DNA from: Herpetosiphon llansteffanensis
GTDB taxonomy: Bacteria > Chloroflexota > Chloroflexia > Chloroflexales > Herpetosiphonaceae
Assembly (NCBI RefSeq): GCF_003205875.1
Contig: NZ_PUBZ01000169.1
Location: 62,001 to 126,000, forward strand
DNA: 64,000 nucleotides
Reading direction: 5' to 3'
In this document: positions 44,874 through 54,303 of the stretch, in pieces
Layout: the number at the start of each line of letters is the position of its first letter
How positions within the stretch are numbered: position 1 is the first letter of the stretch
Program-made: the position numbers and the translations under genes
The notes under the pieces: generated by a model
Told to the model about the DNA's origin: nothing
Database searches by the model: none
The model's input: the letters and a program-made list of their open reading frames with translations, nothing else

Positions 44874-45569
44874 TTAAGGAAGATAGTTTGCAAAATGCAA
44901 GCGCATCTTCTCGGTAATTGTTCCCCGCTCAGGCGACTTCTTTGGTTGCCATTGCTCAAATTGCTGCGCGATAGCAGCTTTTCGTGCTAGCATTAGGCCA
45001 TTATTGTTACGATACAGCCACATTGCTAAACACCTAGCACGAATTGTGCTCCACTTGATATAATAATTATTGCGATTAGCAATTAAATTCGGTGCTGGAA
45101 TTCCAGTCAATGATTCGATGCGTTGAGTAAATCCACCTAAAAATAAGGTTGATCCCGAATAGAGATGCACGATTGGTCGATCTCCATTCCATCCAACAGT
45201 ACCGTCGCCATCAATTACTCCACGAACAAAATCACTAAGATATTCATCTGGCACATCGGGCATCCCAATTGTGCGTGATTTGCGAGGAGTACCACCTAAT
45301 GCTAATAAATCGATATACATTTCCTTACTGCAAAATTCAACAGTGAAAGTTTCACTATTTTGACTAACTTTGCGTAAATGATATTTAGTACCGATCGAAT
45401 TAGCAAGTTGTTCTAAGTGATCAAGATCATTACTGGCCATCCTAATTTCATGAGCACCAGTATTTGTTTTGATCCTCATCATTCCATCGGCCCACCAATA
45501 GCCTAGAACATAGGCCATGGTTGGTGACCATGTGCGAAAGAAAGGATTGCTAGCGGCAGGTCGAGCCAT
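44874..45569 (-). CDS. Free-standing LAGLIDADG homing endonuclease
   Basis: 231 residues with two LAGLIDADG-type helices: [11 protein letters not shown] (residues 19-29, acidic Asp28) and [10 protein letters not shown] (114-123, acidic Asp122). Both metal-binding acidic residues are present, so it may be active as a monomeric site-specific nuclease. It sits between rpoB and rpoC in the same direction, 77 bases after rpoB and 17 before rpoC, with no intein splice motifs and no intron visible. AT content is higher than in the flanking genes. The ribosome site is weak; Met18 is an alternative start. Confidence 0.88.
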   Translation of the reverse strand: MARPAASNPFFRTWSPTMAYVLGYWWADGMMRIKTNTGAHEIRMASNDLDHLEQLANSIGTKYHLRKVSQNSETFTVEFCSKEMYIDLLALGGTPRKSRTIGMPDVPDEYLSDFVRGVIDGDGTVGWNGDRPIVHLYSGSTLFLGGFTQRIESLTGIPAPNLIANRNNYYIKWSTIRARCLAMWLYRNNNGLMLARKAAIAQQFEQWQPKKSPERGTITEKMRLHFANYLP

Positions 45570-45591
45570 GGTAGCACCGTGCGATGGCGAG

Positions 45592-45621
45592 GCGGTAGTT
45601 CACGTCATTGGGAACTACCGC
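45592..45621. other. Stem-loop between rpoB and the homing endonuclease
   Basis: A perfect 10-bp inverted repeat (GCGGTAGTTC with GAACTACCGC, ten-base loop). It lies just after the rpoB stop codon and just before the endonuclease gene. No T run follows, so it is not a standard terminator. It could stabilise the rpoB mRNA, reduce read-through into the endonuclease, or mark the insertion border. Confidence 0.7.
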
Positions 45622-45646
45622 GAGAGCAATGGATCGCAACCGAAGT

Positions 45647-48600
45647 TTAGAGTTCGCCTTTTTCCATCCCCGACAGGTTGATGCCGTCGAGTGAGATTAA
45701 GTCATCGGCTTCGCTATCGGTTAGCTCAACCGGGCGTTCATCAGCGGTCAACACATCGACCGACAGACCAAGCGATTGCAACTCTTTGATCAAGACCTTG
45801 AACGATTCTGGCACGCCGGCTTCGTTGATCGGATCGCCTTTGACGATCGCTTCATACGTTTTGACCCGACCAACCACGTCGTCGGACTTGACCGTGAGCA
45901 TTTCTTGGAGAATGTAAGCAGCGCCATAAGCTTCGAGCGCCCAAACTTCCATTTCACCAAAGCGCTGACCGCCGAACTGCGCCTTACCGCCGAGTGGCTG
46001 TTGGGTCACCAAGCTGTAGGGGCCAGTTGAGCGAGCGTGGATCTTATCTTCCACCAAGTGCGCCAACTTGAGCATATATTTGTAGCCGACGGTCACCGGA
46101 TTATCGAATTTCTCGCCGGTGCGACCATCGTAGAGATCGATCTTGGCATCGGATGGCAAGCCTGATTCTGCCAATGCTTTGACAATATCCTCATCGCGTG
46201 CGCCGTCGAAGACTGGCGTTGCAATGCGGAAGCCCAAGCGTGAAGCTGCCCAACCCAAGTGGGTTTCCAAAATCTGGCCGATGTTCATCCGGCTTGGCAC
46301 AGCCAACGGATTCAAGACGATATCGACAGGTGTGCCATCTGGTAAGAATGGCATATCTTCAATTGGCAGCACGCGGCTGACCACGCCTTTGTTGCCGTGG
46401 CGACCGGCCATCTTATCGCCTGGGCTGATTTTGCGTTTTTGGCAGAGCATAACGCGCACGGTTTGGTTGACCCCGACTGGCATTTCAGTCGTTTCATCGC
46501 GGGTAAAGACCTTGACATCAATGACTTTACCTTTGACCCCGTTTGGTACGCGCAAGCTGCTATCTTTGACTTCGCGAGCCTTTTCGCCGAAGATTGCCCG
46601 CAAGAGCCGTTCTTCAGCGGTCAGGTCGGTTTCGCCCTTCGGTGTGATTTTGCCAACCAAAATATCATTTGGCTGTACATCAGCACCAACGTAGATAATC
46701 CCGCGTTCGTCCAAGTTTTTAAGGCTATCTTGGCCGACGTTTGGAATATCGCGGGTAATTTCTTCGGGGCCAAGTTTGGTATCGCGGGCTTCGACTTCAT
46801 ATTTTTCAATGTGAATCGAAGTGAAAATATCTTCGCGTACCAAGCGTTCGCTCACCAAAATAGCGTCTTCGAAGTTCCCACCTTCCCAAGGCATATAGGC
46901 CACGAGAATGTTTTGGCCAAGCGCAAGCTCGCCATTTTGGGTTGAAGAACTATCGGCGATAACCTCGCCAGCCCGAATTTTATCGCCAATAAAAACGCTT
47001 GGGCGTTGGTTGATACAGGTATCTTGGTTCGAGCGCAAGAACTTGAGCAATGGATAGGTTCGTTCGGTGCCATCGTTTTCGCGCACCAAAATGCGTTCGC
47101 TATTCGATGAAAGCACCACAGCATCGGCGCGGGCCACAACCACCTGACCGGAGTCGCGGGCGGCTTTGTGTTCCATACCAGTGCCGATAATTGGCGCGTC
47201 TGGGCGCAACAATGGCACAGCTTGGCGCTGCATGTTCGAACCCATCAAAGCGCGGTTTGCGTCGTCGTGTTCCAAGAACGGAATCAACGCGGTTGAAACG
47301 CTGACCACCTGCTTGGGCGAAACGTCCATATAATCGACCGAGGCGATTGGTGCTTGGACGAAATCTTCAGCGTGGCGGCATGAAACCGTTGGGTCGATAA
47401 AGCGATAGAGATTATCGAGCAAGGCATTTGCTTGCGCAATGATGAACTTATCTTCTTCGTCTGCTGGCAAGTAGTCGGTTTCATTGGTGACAACTGGGTG
47501 AATTTTGATTGCGCGCAAGGGCAAATCGGCAATTTTGGTTGCCAAAGCACGATCAATTTCCGTGCCAGTTTCAGCGATCAAATCGCCGGTAGCTGGGTTG
47601 ACAATATCTTCGCGCAGCAATTGGCCATTCAGCACGCCAATGGCAATGATCTTAGCTAATTCCTCATCGACGCGAGCGCCAGCGCGGGCGATCAACTCGC
47701 CAGTGCTGAGGTGGCGCACATCGCGAGTCGTGATGCCGCGTTCAAGCCAGAGTGGCGTGTTATCGACTTCACGATACACGCGGCGATATGGCGTTTCGAG
47801 GAAGCCCATTTCGTTGACGCGGGCAAACGTCGACATCGTGCCGATCAGACCGATGTTTGGACCTTCAGGCGTTTCGACTGGGCAGATCCGGCCATAGTGC
47901 GAGTGGTGAACGTCGCGAACTTCGAAGCCAGCGCGATCGCGACTCAGACCACCAGGCCCAAGCGCTGAAAGCCGGCGTTTGTGGGTCAACTCAGCCAATG
48001 GATTGGTTTGATCCATGAACTGGGAAAGTTGCGAACCGCCGAAGAACTCGCGCATCGCAGCGACCACAGGCCGGATATTGATCAAGCCGTTGGGCGTTGC
48101 TGCTTCTGGTTCTTGCAACGACATGCGTTCTTTGATGACCCGTTCCATGCGCAACAAACCGACGCGGAATTGGGTTTGAATCAATTCGCCGACGGTGCGC
48201 ACGCGGCGGTTGCCAAGGTGGTCAATATCGTCTGGGTTGCCAATCCCATTATTGAGATCGATCAAGCGCTCGACGATTTTGAACAAATCGGCTTTGCTGA
48301 GGACGCGCATGCTCAGGCTGGGAATTTCTTGGCCTTCGAAAAGGCGGCTTTTTTCCCAGAGATTGCGATTTAATTTATAGCGACCGACTTTGCCCAAGTC
48401 GTAGCGGCGCGAGTTGAACAGCAACGTTTCCAATAACGAGCGAGCGTTATCGACCGTTGCTGGGTCACCTGGGCGCAAGCGCTTGTACAATTCCATAATC
48501 GCTTCTTTGGCATTGGTTGATGGATCTTTATCCAAGGTTGAAGCGATATATTGGTGGTCGCGGTTAACATCGACATTGGCGAATAAGGCCATGACATCTT

Positions 48601-49300
48601 CGTTGAGGCCACATTGATCGAGTGGTTTCTCGCCGAACAAGCCCAGCACAGCGCGGATCAAGATTGTGACCGGCAACTTGCGTTTGCGGTCGACCTTGAC
48701 GGAAAGCACATCGCGCTTATTGGTTTCGAACTCCAGCCAAGCACCACGATTGGGGATCAACTTGGCGCTATGGAGCGAACGACCGCTGGTTGGCTCTTTT
48801 TCTTCCTTGAAATACACGCCAGGCGAACGAATCAACTGCGACACAACAACCCGTTCTGCGCCGTTGATCACAAACGTCCCATTATTGGTCATCAGTGGGA
48901 AGTCACCAAGGAAAATATCGCTTTCCTTGATTTCGCCAGTCGTTTTGACCTTCAAACGCACGCGGACACGGAGTGGCGCGGCGTAGGTCATATCGCGTTC
49001 ACGGCACTCAAATTCGTTATAGCGAGGTTCGCCGAACTCATAATCGCTAAACGAAAGCTCTAGGTTTTTGCCCGTGAAGTCGTCGATGGGATTAATTTCA
49101 TCGAACAACTCACGAAGCCCTTCACGTTGAAACCAGCGAAACGAATCGATCTGGGTTTCGATCAACTTCGGTAATTCAATCGCATCGGTAATGCGAGCAA
49201 AACTCCGACGTGATGCGATCATCGCACGACCTTGGTCATCGCGGAAGATACTGGACGTGATCAGCGGTGGCAGGATAACAGTTGACTGAACTTGCGGCAT
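45647..49300 (-). CDS. rpoB: DNA-directed RNA polymerase subunit beta
   Basis: 1217 residues. The RpoB hallmarks are present: [18 protein letters not shown] in the rifampicin-pocket region, [13 protein letters not shown], the [15 protein letters not shown] block and the C-terminal [20 protein letters not shown] clamp. Two strong promoters and a leader of about 200-265 bases precede it. The usual direct junction to rpoC is broken by the endonuclease gene. Confidence 0.98.
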   Translation of the reverse strand: MPQVQSTVILPPLITSSIFRDDQGRAMIASRRSFARITDAIELPKLIETQIDSFRWFQREGLRELFDEINPIDDFTGKNLELSFSDYEFGEPRYNEFECRERDMTYAAPLRVRVRLKVKTTGEIKESDIFLGDFPLMTNNGTFVINGAERVVVSQLIRSPGVYFKEEKEPTSGRSLHSAKLIPNRGAWLEFETNKRDVLSVKVDRKRKLPVTILIRAVLGLFGEKPLDQCGLNEDVMALFANVDVNRDHQYIASTLDKDPSTNAKEAIMELYKRLRPGDPATVDNARSLLETLLFNSRRYDLGKVGRYKLNRNLWEKSRLFEGQEIPSLSMRVLSKADLFKIVERLIDLNNGIGNPDDIDHLGNRRVRTVGELIQTQFRVGLLRMERVIKERMSLQEPEAATPNGLINIRPVVAAMREFFGGSQLSQFMDQTNPLAELTHKRRLSALGPGGLSRDRAGFEVRDVHHSHYGRICPVETPEGPNIGLIGTMSTFARVNEMGFLETPYRRVYREVDNTPLWLERGITTRDVRHLSTGELIARAGARVDEELAKIIAIGVLNGQLLREDIVNPATGDLIAETGTEIDRALATKIADLPLRAIKIHPVVTNETDYLPADEEDKFIIAQANALLDNLYRFIDPTVSCRHAEDFVQAPIASVDYMDVSPKQVVSVSTALIPFLEHDDANRALMGSNMQRQAVPLLRPDAPIIGTGMEHKAARDSGQVVVARADAVVLSSNSERILVRENDGTERTYPLLKFLRSNQDTCINQRPSVFIGDKIRAGEVIADSSSTQNGELALGQNILVAYMPWEGGNFEDAILVSERLVREDIFTSIHIEKYEVEARDTKLGPEEITRDIPNVGQDSLKNLDERGIIYVGADVQPNDILVGKITPKGETDLTAEERLLRAIFGEKAREVKDSSLRVPNGVKGKVIDVKVFTRDETTEMPVGVNQTVRVMLCQKRKISPGDKMAGRHGNKGVVSRVLPIEDMPFLPDGTPVDIVLNPLAVPSRMNIGQILETHLGWAASRLGFRIATPVFDGARDEDIVKALAESGLPSDAKIDLYDGRTGEKFDNPVTVGYKYMLKLAHLVEDKIHARSTGPYSLVTQQPLGGKAQFGGQRFGEMEVWALEAYGAAYILQEMLTVKSDDVVGRVKTYEAIVKGDPINEAGVPESFKVLIKELQSLGLSVDVLTADERPVELTDSEADDLISLDGINLSGMEKGEL

Positions 49301-49514
49301 CAGCTTCGCTCCCTAGCCCCGCAAAAGCACAAAATGCTCACATCCAAACACCCGTAGTCAAAAAGGCGACTTGTGGTTGTCCGGCTGCGAGTTTGACTGC
49401 TTTTGGCGGCAGCGCAACGAAAAATACGCCCAATGGCGTGGTATTGATATACATTCTTGGCGTGGATCGAAAGCCTCGTCCAAACACTACGAAAAGCTAT
49501 TTTTGCAAAAGGAG

Positions 49515-49543
49515 ATTATAGCACCAAGGTCGAGAGGTGTCAA
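49515..49543 (-). promoter_or_regulatory. rpoB promoter P2
   Basis: Minus strand TTGACA (49543-49538), a 17-base spacer and TATAAT (49520-49515): a full consensus sigma70 promoter. Transcription from it would start near 49508, giving a leader of about 208 bases. No open frame of note lies in the leader. Confidence 0.92.
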
Positions 49544-49572
49544 GAGACAATACGAGGTTTAAACTTGCGGGC

Positions 49573-49601
49573 ATTATACTCTTGCGCCCGAGAGAAGTCA
49601 A
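49573..49601 (-). promoter_or_regulatory. rpoB promoter P1
   Basis: Minus strand TTGACT (49601-49596), a 17-base spacer and TATAAT (49578-49573), start near 49566. Lies 58 bases upstream of P2, so the rpoBC operon has tandem near-consensus promoters. The -35 abuts the right arm of an inverted repeat that follows ribF. Confidence 0.92.
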
Positions 49602-49653
49602 CCCCTTTTTTTAGAAATTCGCACATATGTTTTGAATGCTGCAAAAAGGGGTT
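49600..49653 (-). other. Inverted repeat between ribF and rpoB promoters
   Basis: AACCCCTTTTT (49600-49610) pairs with AAAAAGGGGTT (49643-49653) across about 32 bases. It follows the ribF stop and could weakly end that transcript, but there is no T run after the second arm. The last two bases overlap the P1 -35 element. Confidence 0.5.
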
Positions 49654-49659
49654 GCTCAG

Positions 49660-50586
49660 TTAGTGCTGTTCGAGCCATTCACGGGCAAATTGCGCGTCGC
49701 GGCCAATTTGGGCTACTAGTTGTTCGATGCCAGCAAATTTTTGTTCGCCGCGAATATGCTGCAAAAAGCTGATTCGCAATGAGCGGCCATAAATATCTTC
49801 GTTGAAATCAAAAAGATGGGCTTCGACCGCGCGCCCAAGCACACCAAAGGTTGGCCGAACTCCAATGTTGGTCACCGCGCCAAAACTGCGCCGATCATCA
49901 AGCAATTGCACCTTGCAGACGTATACACCATCGGCGGGCAACATGTGGTTGCTGGCAATTTGCACATTGGCTGTGGGAAAGCCAATTTTGCGCCCGCGCT
50001 GGTCGCCTGGCACAACCGTGCCTTGTAAGCTAAAAGGTCGCCCAAGGTAGTGATTGGCGGTTCGCACATCGCCAGCGGCTAAACATGTGCGAATTGCGGT
50101 CGAGCTAACAATTTCATCATCAAGTGTCCAATAGGGAATTGGCTCAATCGTAAAACCCAGCTCTTGCCCTAAATTCTGCAACACGGGCATTGTGCCAGCG
50201 CCACGATGGCCAAGCTTAAAATCTGGCCCAACCCATAATTCGCGCACAGGAATATGATTCAACAACAGTTGTAAAAAATCCTTGGGGCTGAGTTGCGAGG
50301 TGGCCTGATTAAACGGCAGAACGGCCAAAAGATCGATGCCGAGATCTTGCATTAATGCTGCGCGCTCGTTGATGGTGGTCAAATAGCGAATTTCACGCTC
50401 GGGCCGCAAAACCTCATCGGGATGCGGATCAAACGTCAGCACCGCACTATGGCAATCAAGCTGGCTGGCGCGTTCAACCAAGCGGCGCAGAATGTGTTGA
50501 TGGGCTTGATGAACACCATCAAACTTTCCAATCGTTAAGAGCGTCGGAGTTTTATAGTGCACGCTGGCAAGTTCAGCAAAATGCAT
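49660..50586 (-). CDS. ribF: Bifunctional riboflavin kinase/FAD synthetase
   Basis: 308 residues, normal length. The N-terminal adenylyltransferase half has GKFDGVHQAHQ and SSTAIR. The C-terminal riboflavin kinase half has GRKIGFPTANV and TNIGVRPTF. It makes FMN and then FAD. It stands alone and ends where the rpoB promoters begin. Confidence 0.96.
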   Translation of the reverse strand: MHFAELASVHYKTPTLLTIGKFDGVHQAHQHILRRLVERASQLDCHSAVLTFDPHPDEVLRPEREIRYLTTINERAALMQDLGIDLLAVLPFNQATSQLSPKDFLQLLLNHIPVRELWVGPDFKLGHRGAGTMPVLQNLGQELGFTIEPIPYWTLDDEIVSSTAIRTCLAAGDVRTANHYLGRPFSLQGTVVPGDQRGRKIGFPTANVQIASNHMLPADGVYVCKVQLLDDRRSFGAVTNIGVRPTFGVLGRAVEAHLFDFNEDIYGRSLRISFLQHIRGEQKFAGIEQLVAQIGRDAQFAREWLEQH

Positions 50587-50659
50587 GGCCTAGTTCCAAT
50601 TCATAAAGTTGCCAATATCGCTTCAAAAGATACCATTGTCATTGGTAAATAGCAAAGAA

Positions 50660-51391
50660 TGAACGAGGGGCAGTGATGAAGGATGAGGGATGAAGGATGA
50701 GGGATGAGGGATGAAATGCCAAAGTCAAAAATCAAAAGTCAGAAGCTGGGGGGCAGGAGCGGGCGATCGGTCGCCCCTTCTTGCCCGATAGCCAACAGCC
50801 CCAGCACAAGAAGTTGGGCTAAAAATATTTTTCGTGCAATTCGTGGCGAAACAATTGAGGCTATGGGCTATGGGCTATCGGAATTAATAATCCTAAAAAT
50901 CTGTGCCAATCTGTGGCTAAAAATTCATGGCTATGGGCTTTTGGCTAGCGGAACATTATTCGTGGAATTCGTGGAATTCGTGGCTAAAAACGATCTTCGC
51001 GGTTTCTGTCCTTCATGCGCTTCGTGGATCAATCATTCAACGCAGAGGCGCAGAGCGTTGATAAGGATGAAGGATGAGGGATGAGGGATGAAGGGGCGAG
51101 GGTTCAGGGGTTAGGCTTTGGGCTATAGAGCATACAATCAAAAGTCAGAAGTCAAAAGTCAAAAGAGCCTAGAACAGAGGGATTGGGGATTAGGCTTTGG
51201 GCTATGGAAAAATAAATCTGCGCTAATCTGTGCCAATCTGTGGCCAAAAAACATAGCTTCGCAGTTCTAATCCTTCGTGATCTTCGCGCGCTTCGTGGTT
51301 CCGATCCTTCGTGTCCTTTGTGCTCTTGGTGGATCAATTCCCGATCCCTAGACCCTGATCCCTGACCCCTAGCTGACCCCTGACCCCTAGA
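50660..51391. repeat. Largest repeat island, ribF to second DUF4386 gene
   Basis: About 730 bases made almost wholly of the shared repeat families. GGATGAG heptamers occur at 50672-50715 and 51063-51092, and AAAATCAAAAGTCAGAAG at 50725-50743. GGCTATGGGCTATCGG occurs near 50863, CTGTGCCAATCTGTGGCTAA near 50902 and again, inverted in order, near 51217. GTGGAATTCGTGGAATTCGTGG lies near 50963, CTTCGTG arrays near 51007 and 51278-51330, and AACGCAGAGGCGCAGAG near 51039. A TGACCCC heptamer array (51352-51390) ends at the stop codon. No gene is supportable here. Confidence 0.85.
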
Positions 51392-52129
51392 TCAAACTTC
51401 AACCTTTGGTTGATAGCGCAACAGCAAGCCACCAAGCGTAATCAACCAAATTTGCCACAAACTGTTGCTGATCATCAACATTGGCCCAGCGCTGAGATTG
51501 TAGACCTCGATCAGCGGAATGAGCACGCTGCTGGCAACTACCAGCCCACTATAGCCAAACCAGCGCGGCAATTGGCGTTGCCGAAGAATGCTCAACGATA
51601 CGCCTGCTGTCCACAAACCAGCAAAAAAAGCTACGCCAATTTGTTCGCCAATGCCGCCAGCGTAGTTATTGAAACTGGTATACAACAACTCGATGCTCGC
51701 GCGCAGATTGGGATCGCTGGTGGCACTATATTGTTCGGCCAAACTGGGCATTAGCAAGAGCCAACGCCCAATGCCAAGCAATTTGGCAAAGCCTGCCAAG
51801 ATGCCAAAGCCGGCGCTTACCCGCAGCAAGCCGCTTTCACTGCCCAAGATATGCCAAAGCAACAAGGCAATTGGAATCAGCATGGTCGCCGAGAGAAAGT
51901 AGGCTGTGTAGCCCAAGGCAACTGCCGAGCGTTCCTGCAGAATTAATGGCAAGGCTTGGGCGGCAGGGTTATCGAGGCTGGCTGGCCAATCGATGGCGCT
52001 GCCAAGCACCAAAAATGTCAGCATAAAGATCAAAAATTGGCCAAAGAGCAGGCCTGCTGCCCAGCGATACGTGCTGGTTACGCTGCGCTCGGTTTGGTTG
52101 ATGGATGCGTAGCTGTTGCTGGCGATCAT
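51392..52129 (-). CDS. DUF4386 family membrane protein, second copy
   Basis: 245 residues from the ATG at 52129, six bases after AAGGA; the ATG at 52135 touches that site. About six membrane helices, with the DUF4386 pattern of a long first loop and an ALLLWHIL segment. Function unknown. It follows a MerR regulator gene by 17 bases, in the same arrangement as the TetR-DUF4386 pair at the left edge. Confidence 0.82.
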   Translation of the reverse strand: MIASNSYASINQTERSVTSTYRWAAGLLFGQFLIFMLTFLVLGSAIDWPASLDNPAAQALPLILQERSAVALGYTAYFLSATMLIPIALLLWHILGSESGLLRVSAGFGILAGFAKLLGIGRWLLLMPSLAEQYSATSDPNLRASIELLYTSFNNYAGGIGEQIGVAFFAGLWTAGVSLSILRQRQLPRWFGYSGLVVASSVLIPLIEVYNLSAGPMLMISNSLWQIWLITLGGLLLRYQPKVEV

Positions 52130-52146
52130 AGTCATTCCTTTCAGGT

Positions 52147-52998
52147 TTAAGTTGGTTGGGCGATTGGTAATTGCAGTTCGATAATTGCTGGCTCGCGAAT
52201 GCTGCCCTGTGGATCGTGGGCTGGCCCAGAGCGATGAAACTCACGCAGCGGCCCAATAATCTGATAGTTGTGCAAGGCCACCCAGCCAAGCAGCGCCAAA
52301 ACAGCGGCGTGAATTTCGCGAAAACTGCCTTCAAAAGCCAGCGTTGCCGCTCGTTCGAGGCTGGGCAGGGTTTGGAATGTGATATTGCTATCGTTGAGTT
52401 GAGGCAGTTTGGTATCGGCCAATGTCACCGCTACCTCAATTGGCACATTGGTTTCGGCAAACTCCTGATTGTGGTAAGTGGTAATTTCTTGCTCAAGGAT
52501 TGGGATGCGCTGCGCATGCAATTCTTGGTAGAGCGTTGTATACAGCTGATGGCAGTAGTAGCCCATTTGATCGATGCTTGGCACAACCGCTTGCATGCTG
52601 GCTATTGGCTGGGCAGCGGTCGATTTGAGCATCATTGCATAGGGCCATGGCTGCTGCTCATGGTCGATTTGGGCTAAGCGGGCGCTGACTTCGGCCAATT
52701 GGGCTTGTTTTTTGGCCAATTCAGTGGTTAAACGGGCTTCTTGGAGGCGCAACATACCGCGCAATTGATCAGCCGAAAGATCATCATGGTTCAATAATTC
52801 GCTAATGTGTTGTAGACTGAGGCCCAAGCCATTGAGCGCAACAATTCGATGCAGCCGTGGCAATTGTTCAACCGTGTAATAGCGATAGCCCGTCCACTGA
52901 TCGATTTGGCTTGGAATGAGCAGACCCAATTTGTCGTAATGGCGCAGCATGCGCACCGAAACTTGGGCCAAACGAGAAAATTCACCAATTTTGAACAT
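52147..52998 (-). CDS. MerR family regulator with GyrI-like effector domain
   Basis: 283 residues from the ATG at 52998 (AAGGA eight bases upstream). N-terminal MerR winged helix (MFKIGEFSRLAQVSVRMLRHYD), a long dimerisation helix to about residue 118, then a GyrI-like/BmrR-type ligand domain. Such proteins bind multidrug-type ligands and activate promoters with over-long spacers. Such a promoter is present just upstream. Regulates itself and the DUF4386 gene by inference. Confidence 0.9.
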   Translation of the reverse strand: MFKIGEFSRLAQVSVRMLRHYDKLGLLIPSQIDQWTGYRYYTVEQLPRLHRIVALNGLGLSLQHISELLNHDDLSADQLRGMLRLQEARLTTELAKKQAQLAEVSARLAQIDHEQQPWPYAMMLKSTAAQPIASMQAVVPSIDQMGYYCHQLYTTLYQELHAQRIPILEQEITTYHNQEFAETNVPIEVAVTLADTKLPQLNDSNITFQTLPSLERAATLAFEGSFREIHAAVLALLGWVALHNYQIIGPLREFHRSGPAHDPQGSIREPAIIELQLPIAQPT

Positions 52999-53028
52999 CG
53001 CAACCATCCTTGTGTAACTCTGCTGTTG

Positions 53029-53059
53029 ATGCTACACCCTAGCACAGTGGCAGAGTCAA
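53029..53059 (-). promoter_or_regulatory. MerR-type promoter with 19-base spacer
   Basis: Minus strand TTGACT (53059-53054), a 19-base spacer and TAGCAT (53034-53029). The spacer contains an imperfect dyad CTCTGCC...GGGTGTAG. A 19-base spacer with a dyad between the two elements is the hallmark of promoters untwisted by MerR proteins. Confidence 0.8.
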
Positions 53060-53104
53060 GCGCTAATTAATCGCAATATTTAACCAGTAGAGAGGAGTTT
53101 CATC

Positions 53105-53782
53105 ATGACGTATTGGTTTCGAGTAATGTTATGGGCAATATTGGGCATTATTGCTAGCTGTTTCGCGTTAATCGGCTTATTTAAGCTGTTGTATGGGCAA
53201 CGTACGCTCAAAGATATGATGATTGCACCGATTGTTATTGATGAACCTATGGATGAGTGCAGTATTTCAGCAACGCGTACCTTTGTTCTAGCGACGACGA
53301 TGCTAAACAAATGGGATCAGAAAATTTATAACCTGAAGACAGGTGATGAAATTGCGTATCCTGCTGCTCCTGATGCAGAAGGTTATGGTGAAATTCTGGG
53401 TTGGATTAATGACCCAACCCAAGATGCGTTCTTCGTAGAACCACACTGGATGGTTAATTTGACCACAGGAGTTGTTTCTAAAACCAAAACGCTTGGTTGG
53501 GAGCAGGCTGATTATTGGTGGGCATCGCTTGCAATTCCTGGTGATGGCGAAGTCTATTTAAAATCGCCAGATCAACAGTATGTTGCTGGTTTTGGTTCGA
53601 TTTATCGAGCAATTAACGCAGATCCTCCCTTAGGTGAAGTCGTTGCGAGATCCTCGTTTAGTACCACTGAGCGATGTATTAATGCCTGGGAGCCGGATAG
53701 TAGTGGCTACTACTTTATTGATGTTCATTCACGCTTCAGGGTTAGCGGCCCATTGCACTTTGTTAAAAATCCTGAACGCTAG
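53105..53782 (+). CDS. Single-pass membrane protein of unknown function
   Basis: 225 residues, GAGGAG before the ATG. An N-terminal membrane helix (about 8-31) is followed by an extracytoplasmic domain. Short turns (SPDQQYVAGF, EPDSSGYYFI) resemble those of the PD40 propellers, but the domain is too short for a full propeller. DNA is somewhat more AT-rich than the surroundings. Divergent from the MerR gene. No confident family. Confidence 0.7.
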   Translation: MTYWFRVMLWAILGIIASCFALIGLFKLLYGQRTLKDMMIAPIVIDEPMDECSISATRTFVLATTMLNKWDQKIYNLKTGDEIAYPAAPDAEGYGEILGWINDPTQDAFFVEPHWMVNLTTGVVSKTKTLGWEQADYWWASLAIPGDGEVYLKSPDQQYVAGFGSIYRAINADPPLGEVVARSSFSTTERCINAWEPDSSGYYFIDVHSRFRVSGPLHFVKNPER

Positions 53783-53835
53783 CGAGGCTTGAACATGCTG
53801 TTTAACCTGCATACATACCAAGAAAGGAATGGATT

Positions 53836-54303
53836 ATGGCGATAACTATCGATCGGCTTGGAGTTGGCGACGAGGCGATTATTCAACAGCTGGCGCTTGA
53901 AGATGCTTTATTTGGGCTGGAGCCTGATGTCGATGAGCCATTAATTGCGCTTGATGAGCAAGCAGGCCGCCAGTTTTTGGCTAATCCAGCGGTGTTGTAT
54001 TGGGTGGCACGCGAGGCCGCAGCAATTACTGGCTTTTTATATTGTGTGGTCGTGCCGCTACGCTCAGGCGAAGGCAGCGAAGTCTTGCTCTACGAGATTG
54101 GCGTACATCATCAATGGCGACGTAAAGGCGTTGGTCAAGCTCTGTTGCAAACCATGGAAGCATGGATGGCTGAACATGCAATTAGCGCAGTCTGGGTGCT
54201 GGCCGATAATCCTGCTGCTACTACCTTTTATCAGGCTTGTGGCTTTGCAATCGAATCTGAACAACCAACATATTTAGTTAAGAACATAGAGCATAGAACA
54301 TAG
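53836..54303 (+). CDS. GNAT family N-acetyltransferase
   Basis: 155 residues, AAAGGAA upstream. The acetyl-CoA-binding motif A is HHQWRRKGVGQALL, with the usual C-terminal FYQACGF. Substrate unknown. The last residues (KNIEHRT) are encoded by an AGAACATAGAGCATAGAACATAG repeat, which supplies the stop codon, so the repeat seems to have replaced the native 3' end. Confidence 0.88.
   Translation: MAITIDRLGVGDEAIIQQLALEDALFGLEPDVDEPLIALDEQAGRQFLANPAVLYWVAREAAAITGFLYCVVVPLRSGEGSEVLLYEIGVHHQWRRKGVGQALLQTMEAWMAEHAISAVWVLADNPAATTFYQACGFAIESEQPTYLVKNIEHRT

Noticed and set aside
44874-45569. Intein or group I intron harbouring the endonuclease
   Set aside because: rpoB and rpoC are both complete, and no splice-junction residues or intron core sequences surround the gene.
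40225-49300. Many long plus-strand open frames opposite rpoC and rpoB
   Set aside because: They have no ribosome sites, unlikely protein composition, and lie fully inside essential genes read the other way. They are shadows of codon bias.
50660-51391. Possible CRISPR array in the repeat islands
   Set aside because: Units are 7-9 bp in tandem with no regular 25-40-bp repeats, no unique spacers of constant length, and no cas genes.
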